Of a DNA stretch of 64,000 bases, positions 56,623 through 64,000 are shown in pieces. The notes beneath the pieces are model-generated. The model did no database searches. It was not told the origin of the DNA and was given only the letters and a program-made list of their open reading frames with translations. The translations under genes and the position numbers were made by a program. Numbering within the stretch: the first letter of the stretch is position 1; each line of letters starts with the position of its first letter. Source of the DNA: Streptomyces sp. NBC_00239. GTDB taxonomy: Bacteria; Actinomycetota; Actinomycetes; Streptomycetales; Streptomycetaceae. The stretch is from NCBI RefSeq assembly GCF_036194065.1, contig NZ_CP108095.1, positions 2,914,001 to 2,978,000 on the forward strand, read 5' to 3'.

Positions 56623-57087
56623 GTGAGCGAACGTACGGACCGGATGCGGGCCGGATCGGGAGGTGTGCGGGTGCTGGGGCCAAGATCGTCCAGGGTGCCG
56701 TTCGAGGTGGTCGAGGTGACCGGGCCGTCGATGGCGCCGACCCTGCTCGACGGCGACCGGCTGCTGGTGCGCTTCGGCGGCGGCGTCCGTCCGGGCGACA
56801 TCGTGGTGCTGCGGCACCCCTTCCAGCAGGACCTCCTGGTGGTCAAGCGCGCGGCCGAGCGCCGCCCGGGCGGCTGGTGGGTGCTGGGCGACAACGCCTT
56901 CGCCGGGGGTGACAGCACCGACTACGGGACGGTGCCCGAGGACCTCGTCCTGGCCACCGCCCGGCTCCGGTACCGGCCCCGGGGGCCCGGTCAGAGCTCG
57001 CTGGCCGCCCGGCTCTCCTGGGCGGTGTCGGCACTGCGCCCGCTGTTCGCCGACGCCTCGGCCTCCAGCCGCTTGCGGGCCCGGTAG
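56623..57087 (+). CDS. sodX: nickel-SOD maturation protease
   Basis: 154 aa. S26 signal-peptidase-like protease without a membrane anchor: catalytic Ser36 in VTGPSMAPT, Lys75 in LLVVKRAAER, and LGDNAFAGGDSTDYG. It removes the SodN leader so nickel can be inserted. GTG 56623 chosen; ATG 56644 is an alternative. Its last 97 bp overlap the convergent CGNR gene. Confidence 0.9.
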   Translation: MSERTDRMRAGSGGVRVLGPRSSRVPFEVVEVTGPSMAPTLLDGDRLLVRFGGGVRPGDIVVLRHPFQQDLLVVKRAAERRPGGWWVLGDNAFAGGDSTDYGTVPEDLVLATARLRYRPRGPGQSSLAARLSWAVSALRPLFADASASSRLRAR

Positions 57088-57620
57088 GCCGCCACGTTGG
57101 CGCGGGTCGCGCACCGGTCGGAGCAGTAGCGCCGGGAGCGGTTGGTCGAGGTGTCGAGGTAGGCGTTGCGGCACGGCGGCGCCTGGCACAGGCCCATCCG
57201 GTCGGCGCCGTATTCGGTGAGGTGGAAGGCGAGTCCCATGGAGGCGATGGCCGCATAGCCCGCGGTCGCGTTGGAGGGGTGGTCGGCCAGGTGCATGTGC
57301 CAGCGCGGCCGGCCCTCGTCGTCGAGGTAGTCGTGCCCGGAGATCTGCGGGCTGACGGGGAACTCCAGCAGCAGCGAGTTGAGCAGGTCCACCGCGAGGG
57401 TGTGGTCGGCGCCGTCCGCCGCCTCGAAGATCGCGCGCAGCCGCGCCCGTACTCCCCGGAACCGCGTGAGGTCCGCGTCGGTGGCCCGGCGGGCCATCTG
57501 CGAGGCGGCGCCGAACAGGGCGCGGACGGCCTCCACCGAGGTGAGGGAGTCCTTGTTGCGGGCCGGCTCCTCGGTGTTGACCAGGCGCACGGCATAGTCC
57601 GAGTAATAGGCCAGTTCCAC
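56991..57620 (-). CDS. CGNR zinc-finger / ABATE-domain protein
   Basis: 209 aa. N-terminal stress-induced (ABATE) domain (YAVRLVNTEEP, VRALFGAASQMARRATDADL) and a C-terminal CGNR-type zinc finger: CQAPPCRNAYLDTSTNRSRRYCSDRCATRANVAAYRARK with the four expected cysteines. Likely a DNA-binding regulator. GTG 57620 follows AGGACT. It overlaps sodX tail-to-tail by 97 bp and is divergent from a methyltransferase 81 bp away. Confidence 0.88.
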   Translation of the reverse strand: MELAYYSDYAVRLVNTEEPARNKDSLTSVEAVRALFGAASQMARRATDADLTRFRGVRARLRAIFEAADGADHTLAVDLLNSLLLEFPVSPQISGHDYLDDEGRPRWHMHLADHPSNATAGYAAIASMGLAFHLTEYGADRMGLCQAPPCRNAYLDTSTNRSRRYCSDRCATRANVAAYRARKRLEAEASANSGRSADTAQESRAASEL

Positions 57621-57701
57621 TTGTAGTCCTTACGGCGGCGGTCTAGGGTTTCGGTAACAGCTGATTAGGCTTCTAGGGTATTACGTACGGAGGGGTTCGG
57701 G

Positions 57702-58463
57702 ATGTCCGATACGAGGACCGGTACCGACTGGCAGGCCTGGCAGGAGAGCTGGGACCGACAGCAGGAGTGGTACATGCCCGACCGCGAGGAGCGGTTCCGG
57801 GTGATGCTGGACATGGTCGAGGCGCTCGTGGGCCCGGCCCCCCGGGTGCTGGATCTGGCGTGCGGTACGGGAAGTATTACGGACCGCGTCCTCAAGCGGT
57901 TCCCGGATGCCACCAGTACGGGCGTCGATCTGGACCCCGCCCTGTTGACCATCGCCGAGGGCTACTTCGCGGGCGACGCGCGGGTCTCCTTCGTGACGGC
58001 GGACCTCAAGGACCCCGACTGGGTCTCGCTGCTCCCCCACGACACGTACGACGCCGTGCTGACGGCCACCGCCCTGCACTGGCTGCACAGCCCCGACCTG
58101 GAGGTCCTGTACGGGCAGCTCGCCCCGCTGGTCCGCACCGGCGGCGTGTTCATGAACGCCGACCACATGCCCGAGCCCGCCACGCCGGGCATCAACGCGG
58201 CCGAGCGCGCCCACCGGCACGCCGGCATGGACCGGGCGCGCGCCGCGGGCGCCCTGGACTGGGCCGACTGGTGGGCGCTGTGCGCCGCGGACCCGGTCCT
58301 CGCGGAGCCGACCCGGCGCCGGTACGAGATCTACGGGGAGCACGCCGACGGCGACACCCCCTCGGACGCCTGGCACGCCCGCACCCTCCGGGAAGCCGGC
58401 TTCACGGAGGCCCGCACGGTCTGGCGCTCCCCCTCGGACGCCCTGGTGCTCGGCCTGAAGTGA
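57702..58463 (+). CDS. class I SAM-dependent methyltransferase
   Basis: 253 aa. SAM-binding motif I VLDLACGTGS (49-58), acidic motif II GVDLDPALL, motif post-I TADLKDPDW and DAVLTATALHWLHSPD. The substrate is not deducible. ATG 57702 lies after AGGGGTTCGGG. It precedes a strong bidirectional terminator. Confidence 0.85.
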   Translation: MSDTRTGTDWQAWQESWDRQQEWYMPDREERFRVMLDMVEALVGPAPRVLDLACGTGSITDRVLKRFPDATSTGVDLDPALLTIAEGYFAGDARVSFVTADLKDPDWVSLLPHDTYDAVLTATALHWLHSPDLEVLYGQLAPLVRTGGVFMNADHMPEPATPGINAAERAHRHAGMDRARAAGALDWADWWALCAADPVLAEPTRRRYEIYGEHADGDTPSDAWHARTLREAGFTEARTVWRSPSDALVLGLK

Positions 58464-58500
58464 TCCCCCGCCGCGGCCCCCGGACGGCCCGGACACGGCG

Positions 58501-58535
58501 GAGGGGCGGTACGGAGTCGATCCGTACCGCCCCTC
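58501..58535. terminator. bidirectional terminator between the methyltransferase and amino-acid ABC operon
   Basis: Arms GAGGGGCGGTACGG (58501-58514) and CCGTACCGCCCCTC (58522-58535): 14 bp perfect, 7-nt loop. It lies 38 nt after the methyltransferase and 24 nt after the ABC ATPase stop. Confidence 0.85.
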
Positions 58536-58558
58536 GCGCTTACCGCGGGTACCGGGCC

Positions 58559-59326
58559 CTACAGCACCTTGGAGAGGAACGCCTTGGTGCGGTCGTGCTG
58601 CGGGTTGGTCAGGACCTCGCGGGGGTGGCCGGACTCGACCACGACACCGCCGTCCATGAAGACCAGGTTGTCGCCGACCTCGCGGGCGAAGCCCATCTCG
58701 TGGGTCACCACGATCATGGTCATGCCCGACTCGGCCAGGTCCCGCATGACGTCGAGGACGTCGCCGACCAGCTCCGGGTCGAGCGCCGAGGTGGGCTCGT
58801 CGAAGAGCATCAGCTTCGGCTCCATGGCCAGCGCGCGGGCGATCGCCACGCGCTGCTGCTGGCCGCCGGAGAGCTGGGACGGGAAGTTGTTGCCCTTGTC
58901 GCCCAGGCCCACCCGGTCGAGCAGCCGCACGGCGCGCTCGCGCGCCACCGCCTTCGACTCGCCCTTGACCATGACCGGGGCTTCCATGACGTTCTCGATG
59001 GCCGTCATGTGCGGGAACAGGTTGAAGCGCTGGAAGACCATGCCGATGTCCCGGCGCTGGGCCGCGACCTCGCTGTCCTTCAGCTCGTACAGCTTGTCGC
59101 CCTTCTGGCGGTAGCCGACGAGCTGGCCGTCGACCGACAGCCGGCCGGCGTTGATCCGCTCCAGGTGGTTGATGCACCGCAGGAACGTGGACTTGCCGGA
59201 GCCGGACGGGCCGACCAGGCAGAACACCTCGCGCGGGGCCACCTCCAGGTCGATGCCCCGCAGGATGTGCGCGGCGCCGTAGGACTTGTGGACGGCCTCG
59301 GCCTTGACCATGGGCTGCGCGGTCAT
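58559..59326 (-). CDS. amino-acid ABC transporter ATP-binding protein
   Basis: 255 aa, GlnQ/HisP type. Walker [10 protein letters not shown] (39-47), Q-loop [12 protein letters not shown], signature [15 protein letters not shown], Walker [15 protein letters not shown] and VVTHEMGFA. It drives uptake by the permease with which it overlaps (ATGA). The Pol-like operon order is binding protein-permease-ATPase on the minus strand. Confidence 0.93.
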   Translation of the reverse strand: MTAQPMVKAEAVHKSYGAAHILRGIDLEVAPREVFCLVGPSGSGKSTFLRCINHLERINAGRLSVDGQLVGYRQKGDKLYELKDSEVAAQRRDIGMVFQRFNLFPHMTAIENVMEAPVMVKGESKAVARERAVRLLDRVGLGDKGNNFPSQLSGGQQQRVAIARALAMEPKLMLFDEPTSALDPELVGDVLDVMRDLAESGMTMIVVTHEMGFAREVGDNLVFMDGGVVVESGHPREVLTNPQHDRTKAFLSKVL

Positions 59327-60273
59327 CCCGACACCTCCGAACGCTTGAACATGTTCAGGTTTTTGCGTACGCGCTGGAACGGCGTGGGCGGCAGGCTGCG
59401 CAGCGAACCGCGGGCGTAGTGCCGCTCCAGGTAGTACTGGCCGACGCTGAACACGCTGGTGAGCGTCAGGTACCAGATGGAGGCCACGAAGAGCATCTCC
59501 ATCACGGCGCCGGCCGTGTTGCCGATGTTCGTGGACGCCCGGAGCAGTTCGGTGTACTGCACGGCCGAGACCAGCGACGAGGTCTTGAGCATGTTGATGA
59601 ACTCGTTGCCCGTCGGCGGCACGATCACGCGCATCGCCTGCGGCAGGACCACCCGGCGCATCGTCTGCACCTGGGTCATGCCCAGGGCGTGCGAGGCCTC
59701 GGTCTGGCCCTCGTCCACCGACTGGATGCCGGCCCGGACGATCTCCGCCATGTAGGCGCCCTCGTTGAGGCCGAGGCCCAGCAGGGCCACCAGCCAGGGC
59801 GCCATGACCTCGACGGTCTCGTCCTTGTAGATCGGCCCGAGGTCGATGTACTTGAAGATCAGCGCGAGGTTGAACCACAGCAGCAGCTGGACGTAGACCG
59901 GGGTGCCCCGGAAGAACCAGATGTAGAGCCAGGCCACCCCGCTGGTGACGGGGTTCTTCGACAGTCGCATCACGGCGAAGAGGACGCCGAGGGCCAGACC
60001 GAGCGCCATGGCGCCGATGCTGATCGTGATGGTGTTCCACAGGCCGCTCAGGACCGAGGAGTCGAAGAGCTTGTCGCCGACCGTCGCCCAGATGACGTTG
60101 CCCTGGGAGAAGGCGTAGACGAGCCAGCCGAGGAGTACGACCACGATGACGCCGCTGAGCCAGCGGCCGTAGTGGCGCACCGGGATGGCCTTGATCGCCT
60201 CGTACGGAGTACCCGAGGCGCCGGGCCCGGCCGGCGGATTGTCGGCCGGACCCTTGTCGATCTTGTCAGTCAC
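59323..60273 (-). CDS. amino-acid ABC transporter permease
   Basis: 316 aa, about five to six membrane helices. HisM/GlnP-type inner-membrane-complex motif EAxxxLGMT-like ([43 protein letters not shown]). It moves glutamate/glutamine-type or related polar amino acids. An extended N-terminal tail (residues 1-40) precedes the first helix. It is followed by the ATPase with a 4-bp overlap, and the binding-protein gene lies 29 bp upstream. Confidence 0.93.
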   Translation of the reverse strand: MTDKIDKGPADNPPAGPGASGTPYEAIKAIPVRHYGRWLSGVIVVVLLGWLVYAFSQGNVIWATVGDKLFDSSVLSGLWNTITISIGAMALGLALGVLFAVMRLSKNPVTSGVAWLYIWFFRGTPVYVQLLLWFNLALIFKYIDLGPIYKDETVEVMAPWLVALLGLGLNEGAYMAEIVRAGIQSVDEGQTEASHALGMTQVQTMRRVVLPQAMRVIVPPTGNEFINMLKTSSLVSAVQYTELLRASTNIGNTAGAVMEMLFVASIWYLTLTSVFSVGQYYLERHYARGSLRSLPPTPFQRVRKNLNMFKRSEVSG

Positions 60274-60302
60274 AATGACTGCCCTTCAGTGGTGCGCGTG
60301 TT

Positions 60303-61250
60303 TCAGGAACCGGCGTTGACGGTCGCCTGGGTGACGGCGCTGTCCTTGACGTTCCACTTCTCCAGGACCTTGGCGTAGCTGCCGTCCTTGATGATGGCGT
60401 CGAGTGCTTCCTTGACGGCGTCGCGGAGCTGGGTGTTCTCCTTGCTCACGCCGATGCCGAACAGGCCGACGTCGCTCTGGCTGCCGGCGAGCTCGAAGTC
60501 GTTGCCGCCGCCCGAGGTCTTCGCCGTGTAGGCGGCGACCGGGTAGTCGTTCATGGCCGCGACGGCGCCGCCGGCCTTCACACGGGTCTGGGCCTCGGAG
60601 TCGGTGTCGAAGGCCTGGATGGTGAGCTTCTTGTCACCGCACTTCTTGGCCTGGGCCTTGAAGGTGTCCTCGTAGATGGTGCCGCGCTGGACCGCCACCG
60701 ACTTGCCGCAGAGGTCGTCCAGGGACTTGATGCCCTGCGGGTTGCCCTTCTTGACGATCAGCGAAAGACCGCTGGAGAAGTAGTCGACGAAGTCGACACC
60801 CTTGCCGATCTTCTTGCCGGAGTCGTCCAGGCCCTCCTGGCGCTTCTTGTTGTCCGTGATGGACGACATGATCAGGTCCTGGCGGCCGGTGTAGATCGAG
60901 GTGATCAGGCCGTCGAAGGTGCCGGAGACGAACTCCATCTTGACGCCGAGCTGCTTGCCGATGGCGTCGGCGATGTCGGGGTCGATGCCCACGATCTTGC
61001 CGCCCTCGGTGAACTCCATCGGCGCGTACGCGGCGTCCGTGCCGACCTTGATGACACCCGAGTCCTGGTACTTCTTCGGCAGCTTCGAGAACAGCGGCGC
61101 AGCGTTGGTCTTCGCCGTGGCCCCGGCGTCGCTGCCGTCGGTCTGGTCGCCACAGCCGGTCAGGATGAGGGCGCCGGCGACCGCGATGGCGCTGACCGCG
61201 GCGATCCGGGACCGGGCGGCGGTCGTACGACGGGTGGTGCTAGCGGTCAT
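60303..61250 (-). CDS. amino-acid ABC transporter substrate-binding lipoprotein
   Basis: 315 aa. Lipobox LILTGC (Cys at about 33); bacterial extracellular solute-binding family 3: VGTDAAYAPMEFTEGGKIVGIDPDIADAIGKQLG, DLIMSSITDNKKRQEGL, VDFVDYFSSGLSLIVKKGN. It captures a polar amino acid at the outer membrane face. Start ATG 61250; the 530-bp upstream region holds the operon promoter. Confidence 0.93.
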   Translation of the reverse strand: MTASTTRRTTAARSRIAAVSAIAVAGALILTGCGDQTDGSDAGATAKTNAAPLFSKLPKKYQDSGVIKVGTDAAYAPMEFTEGGKIVGIDPDIADAIGKQLGVKMEFVSGTFDGLITSIYTGRQDLIMSSITDNKKRQEGLDDSGKKIGKGVDFVDYFSSGLSLIVKKGNPQGIKSLDDLCGKSVAVQRGTIYEDTFKAQAKKCGDKKLTIQAFDTDSEAQTRVKAGGAVAAMNDYPVAAYTAKTSGGGNDFELAGSQSDVGLFGIGVSKENTQLRDAVKEALDAIIKDGSYAKVLEKWNVKDSAVTQATVNAGS

Positions 61251-61781
61251 GAGCTGGTCCTCCGGCGGGGATGCAGAAGCGGGGCCGAAAATGGTCGGGC
61301 ACGCACCTTCGAGTGTCGCGACCTCGTGTGATTACGGCATCTTGCCATTCGGACCGCATGAATCGGACGGCCAGCCAGGTCAAAATCGGATAACGGGTAC
61401 CCCAGGTTGCCCAACATGCCTGCGGACAAGCGTGATCGCGACCGCAATTCCTGGCGCGAAAGGCGCCTCGGGCACCATTTTTTCCGGCGTGTCTCGGTGC
61501 TTGGACTTGCTTCCACGGACTTTTAGGCGAAACCGGACAACAGGCTTAAAGTCACAGGGGAATCGACTCGTCTGGGCGAGTGTTCTTCGGGTAGAACAGA
61601 TCCTTACACCCCTCATCCGGGGCTCAGGGCGCGTGTGCGGCGCGCCCGCGCGTACGTACCTCCCACTCCGAGGGAGGCGGGCATACCGCCATGCCGAAGC
61701 CGGAGCTCGAACGCGGTGCCCGCCCACCCCTCAACCAGGAGTGGCAACCCTCAACTGATTAAGACTTAAGGGGTCAAACAA
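61251..61781. other. regulatory region between the amino-acid ABC operon and malic enzyme
   Basis: 531 bp, AT-richer than its surroundings, no gene supported. For the ABC operon, TTGACC on the minus strand (61383-61378) is a -35 candidate. Near malic enzyme a small CCTCCC/GGGAGG hairpin (61659-61677) and an AT-rich stretch before the AAGGGG ribosome site stand out. Such long divergent regions usually contain regulator sites, which I cannot name here. Confidence 0.55.
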
Positions 61782-62984
61782 GTGGCAGCGGAGATCGTCA
61801 ATCCTCGCAGCGACAGCGTCACGGACAACAACCCCGATGCGGCCTTCGCGCTGCACCGGGGCGGCAAGATGGCAGTGCAAGCCACCGTGCCCGTCCGTGA
61901 CAAGGACGACCTGTCCCTCGCTTACACGCCCGGCGTCGCGAAGGTGTGCAGCGCCATCGCCGAGCAGCCCGAGCTCGTCTACGACTACACCTGGAAGTCC
62001 AACGTGGTCGCCGTCGTCACCGACGGCACGGCCGTGCTCGGACTCGGTGACATCGGGCCCGAGGCCTCCCTCCCCGTGATGGAGGGCAAGGCCATCCTCT
62101 TCAAGCAGTTCGGCGGCGTCGACGCGGTCCCGATCGCGCTCGACACCAAGGACACCGACGAGATCGTCGAGACCGTGGTGCGCCTCGCGCCGTCCTTCGG
62201 TGGGGTGAACCTGGAGGACATCTCCGCGCCCCGCTGCTTCGAGATCGAGCGCCGCCTCCAGGAGCGCCTCGACATCCCGATCTTCCACGACGACCAGCAC
62301 GGCACGGCGATCGTGACGCTGGCCGCCCTGCGCAACGCCGCGAAGCTCACCGGGCGCACGCTCGGCGACCTGCGCGCCGTGATCTCGGGCGCGGGCGCGG
62401 CGGGCATCGCCATCGCCAAGTTCCTGGTGTCGGCCGGTATCGGCGACGTGTGCGTCACGGACCGCAAGGGCGTGGTCTCCGCCGACCGTACCGACCTCAC
62501 GGACGTCAAGCAGGAGATCGCGGGCCTCACGAACAAGACCGGGCAGACGGGCAGCCTGGAGGACGCGCTGGCGGGCGCGGACGTGTTCATCGGCGTCTCC
62601 GGCGGCACCGTGGCGGAGGAGGCGGTGGCCACCATGGCGAAGGACTCCTTCGTCTTCGCCATGGCCAACCCGAACCCGGAGGTCCACCCGGACGTCGCGC
62701 ACAAGTACGCGGCCGTCGTGGCCACGGGCCGCAGCGACTTCCCGAACCAGATCAACAACGTGCTCGCGTTCCCCGGCATCTTCGCCGGCGCGCTCAAGGT
62801 CCGGGCCTCCCGGATCACCGAGGGCATGAAGATCGCCGCCGCCGACGCCATCGCCGGTGTCGTGGGTGACGAGCTCGCCGCGGACTACGTGATCCCGTCG
62901 CCGTTCGACGAGCGGGTCGCCGAGGCGGTCACCGCCGCGGTCGCCGCCGCCGCGCGCGCGGAGGGTGTCGCCCGCCGCCCCTGA
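61782..62984 (+). CDS. NAD(P)-dependent malic enzyme
   Basis: 400 aa. Oxidative decarboxylation of malate to pyruvate. Family motifs: SLAYTPGVAKVC, GDIGPEASLPVMEGKAILF, FHDDQHGTAIVTLAAL, SGAGAAGIAIAKFL (dinucleotide binding), and NPNPEVHPDVA. Short form without a phosphotransacetylase domain. GTG 61782 follows AAGGGG. NAD or NADP preference cannot be decided by eye. Confidence 0.93.
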   Translation: MAAEIVNPRSDSVTDNNPDAAFALHRGGKMAVQATVPVRDKDDLSLAYTPGVAKVCSAIAEQPELVYDYTWKSNVVAVVTDGTAVLGLGDIGPEASLPVMEGKAILFKQFGGVDAVPIALDTKDTDEIVETVVRLAPSFGGVNLEDISAPRCFEIERRLQERLDIPIFHDDQHGTAIVTLAALRNAAKLTGRTLGDLRAVISGAGAAGIAIAKFLVSAGIGDVCVTDRKGVVSADRTDLTDVKQEIAGLTNKTGQTGSLEDALAGADVFIGVSGGTVAEEAVATMAKDSFVFAMANPNPEVHPDVAHKYAAVVATGRSDFPNQINNVLAFPGIFAGALKVRASRITEGMKIAAADAIAGVVGDELAADYVIPSPFDERVAEAVTAAVAAAARAEGVARRP

Positions 62985-63011
62985 CGCCTGCCACGGCCGA
63001 CGGACCACCAC

Positions 63012-63050
63012 GGGCCGCGCCGCTTCCCTCCGGGGAGGCCGGCGCGGCCC
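63012..63050 (+). terminator. terminator after malic enzyme
   Basis: Arms GGGCCGCGCC (63012-63021) and GGCGCGGCCC (63041-63050), 10 bp perfect, with further CCTC/GAGG pairing inside; starts 28 nt after the stop codon. Confidence 0.7.
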
Positions 63051-63405
63051 TTGGCGTTTCGCGGCCTTTGGTGCTTCGCGGCCCCCGGCGGTTGGCAGCC
63101 CTTGGTGCTTCGCGGCCTCCGGCGGTTGGCGGCCCCTGGCGCGTTGCGGCCTCCGGCGGTTGGCGGCCCCTGGCGCGTTGCGGCCCGGGCGTCTGCGGCT
63201 GGTGGCGTTTCGCGGCCCGCGCGTCCGGGGCCCGTCGCGTTCGGCTGCCGCCGGACGGCGGGTCGAGGTCCGCTCGCCGGCGGGTCGAGGTCCGCTCGCC
63301 GGCGGGTCGAGGTCCGCTCGCCGGCGCGTCAATGCGACGAAGGACTCACCGGTGGCGGGCCGGCAGGTCTGGTCCGGTCGCGGTACCGGCCGGTAGCGTC
63401 TGGCC
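63051..63405. repeat. tandem repeats in the gap before the MDR oxidoreductase
   Basis: Three 34-bp units (63074-63107, 63108-63141, 63142-63175) built on GCGGCCTCCGGCGGTTGGCGG plus GCCCCTGGCG, followed by three exact 22-bp units at 63257-63278, 63279-63300 and 63301-63322 (GGCGGGTCGAGGTCCGCTCG plus CC). No gene supported in the 421-bp gap. Confidence 0.9.
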
Positions 63406-64000
63406 ATGTTCGCTGCATATGCCGCTCGTATCGACCGTGACCACCCCCTCGACGGCCTCGTACTGGGCGAGCGCCCGGCCCCGCAGGCCCGGCCCGGCTG
63501 GGTGACCATCAATGTCCGCGCCGCCTCCCTCAACCACCACGACCTGTGGTCGCTGCGCGGGGTGGGGCTGTCCGAGGACAAACTCCCCATGATCCTGGGC
63601 TGCGACGCGGCCGGGGTGGACCAGGACGGCAACGAGGTCGTCCTGCACTCCGTGATCGGCCAGAGCGGCCACGGCGTCGGCCCGGACGAGCCCCGCTCCA
63701 TCCTCACCGAGCGCTATCAGGGCACGTTCGCCGAACAGGTGACCGTGCCGGCGTGGAACGTGCTGCGCAAGCCGGCCGGGCTGTCCTTCGAGGAGGCCGC
63801 CTGCCTGCCCACCGCCTGGCTCACCGCGTACCGGATGCTGTTCACCAACGCCGGTGTCCGTCCCGGCGATTCCGTCCTCGTCCAGGGCGCGGGCGGCGGG
63901 GTCGCGACCGCCGCGATCGTGCTGGGCCGGGCGGCCGGCCTGCGGGTCTTCGCGACCAGCAGGGACGCGGCCAAGCGCGAGCGCGCGGTGGAACTGGGCG
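63406..64000 (+). CDS. MDR-family zinc-independent alcohol dehydrogenase/quinone oxidoreductase (partial)
   Basis: 198 codons, cut off by the window edge. MFAAYAARIDRDHPLDGL at the start, SLNHHDLWSLRGVG, ILGCDAAG, GTFAEQVTVP, AACLPTAWLTAYRML and the Rossmann motif VQGAGGGVATAA are typical of medium-chain dehydrogenase/reductases. It is closest to quinone-oxidoreductase-like enzymes: the GHE catalytic-zinc motif is replaced by GCDAAG, so zinc is not expected. Substrate unknown. Tandem repeats lie just upstream. Confidence 0.85.
   Translation, partial: MFAAYAARIDRDHPLDGLVLGERPAPQARPGWVTINVRAASLNHHDLWSLRGVGLSEDKLPMILGCDAAGVDQDGNEVVLHSVIGQSGHGVGPDEPRSILTERYQGTFAEQVTVPAWNVLRKPAGLSFEEAACLPTAWLTAYRMLFTNAGVRPGDSVLVQGAGGGVATAAIVLGRAAGLRVFATSRDAAKRERAVELG

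Noticed and set aside
63068..63505. Overlapping frames in the repeat-rich gap and across the MDR start
   Set aside because: They translate the tandem repeats in several frames and overlap the well-supported MDR gene.

Overview
The window is a chromosomal segment of a high-GC actinobacterium, almost certainly Streptomyces. Evidence: very strong G/C bias at third codon positions, frequent GTG starts with GGAGG-like ribosome sites, a conservon (cvn) operon, a nickel superoxide dismutase with its maturation protease, the fused 2-oxoglutarate decarboxylase Kgd, an HspR-type HAIR operator before lon, and Streptomyces-typical DUF families (DUF6479, DUF6325, DUF6104). From memory, the gene order matches the arm-proximal core region of S. 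coelicolor that runs from the kgd locus to thrB/rho, inverted here. I see no prophage, insertion sequence or CRISPR array.

Layout. 0.2-7.2 kb (minus strand): the aspartate-family amino-acid block lysA-hom-thrC-thrB, preceded by an ArgS-related gene (nrtL) and a receiver-only regulator; tRNA-Arg(CCG) follows at 7.3 kb. 7.5-11.1 kb: a NERD-domain protein and a molybdenum-enzyme group (XdhC family, a frameshifted molybdopterin oxidoreductase, a two-domain Mop protein). 11.3-15.3 kb: a large STAND/NB-ARC-TPR protein with a long repetitive linker. 15.5-20.6 kb: Ku, divergent from a split LigD (polymerase gene plus ligase gene), then a second, degenerate NERD gene. 20.9-28.4 kb: secreted proteins, a lipoprotein/sensor-kinase pair, SHOCT and DUF6325 proteins, and a second FtsW/RodA-PBP pair. 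28.6-34.2 kb: DUF3291, two ferritin-like di-iron oxygenases facing each other, a TetR regulator and an NlpC/P60 hydrolase. 34.1-40.7 kb: conservon cvnA-B-C-D followed by a styrene-monooxygenase-like flavoprotein. 41.1-49.5 kb: PP2C, MarR, lon, a GT-C glycosyltransferase, a lipoprotein and a two-component system. 49.8-64 kb: kgd, a HExxH-family protein whose motif reads YExxH, DUF6104, sodN/sodX, a CGNR regulator, a methyltransferase, a glutamate-type amino-acid ABC transporter, malic enzyme and a truncated MDR oxidoreductase.

The most notable non-coding finding is a palindromic element of about 115 bp (arms containing GGCGTTTGAGGCGCGG), present at three places. At two of them it is flanked by arrays of degenerate ~31-bp units that look like copies of its own arm. 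All three copies lie between convergently transcribed genes. Other points of interest are the triply frameshifted molybdopterin gene, the catalytically degenerate NERD paralogue, the YExxH protein with a coupled 37-codon ORF just upstream, a sigma-R-like promoter at the left edge, and many hexanucleotide expansions that extend protein tails.
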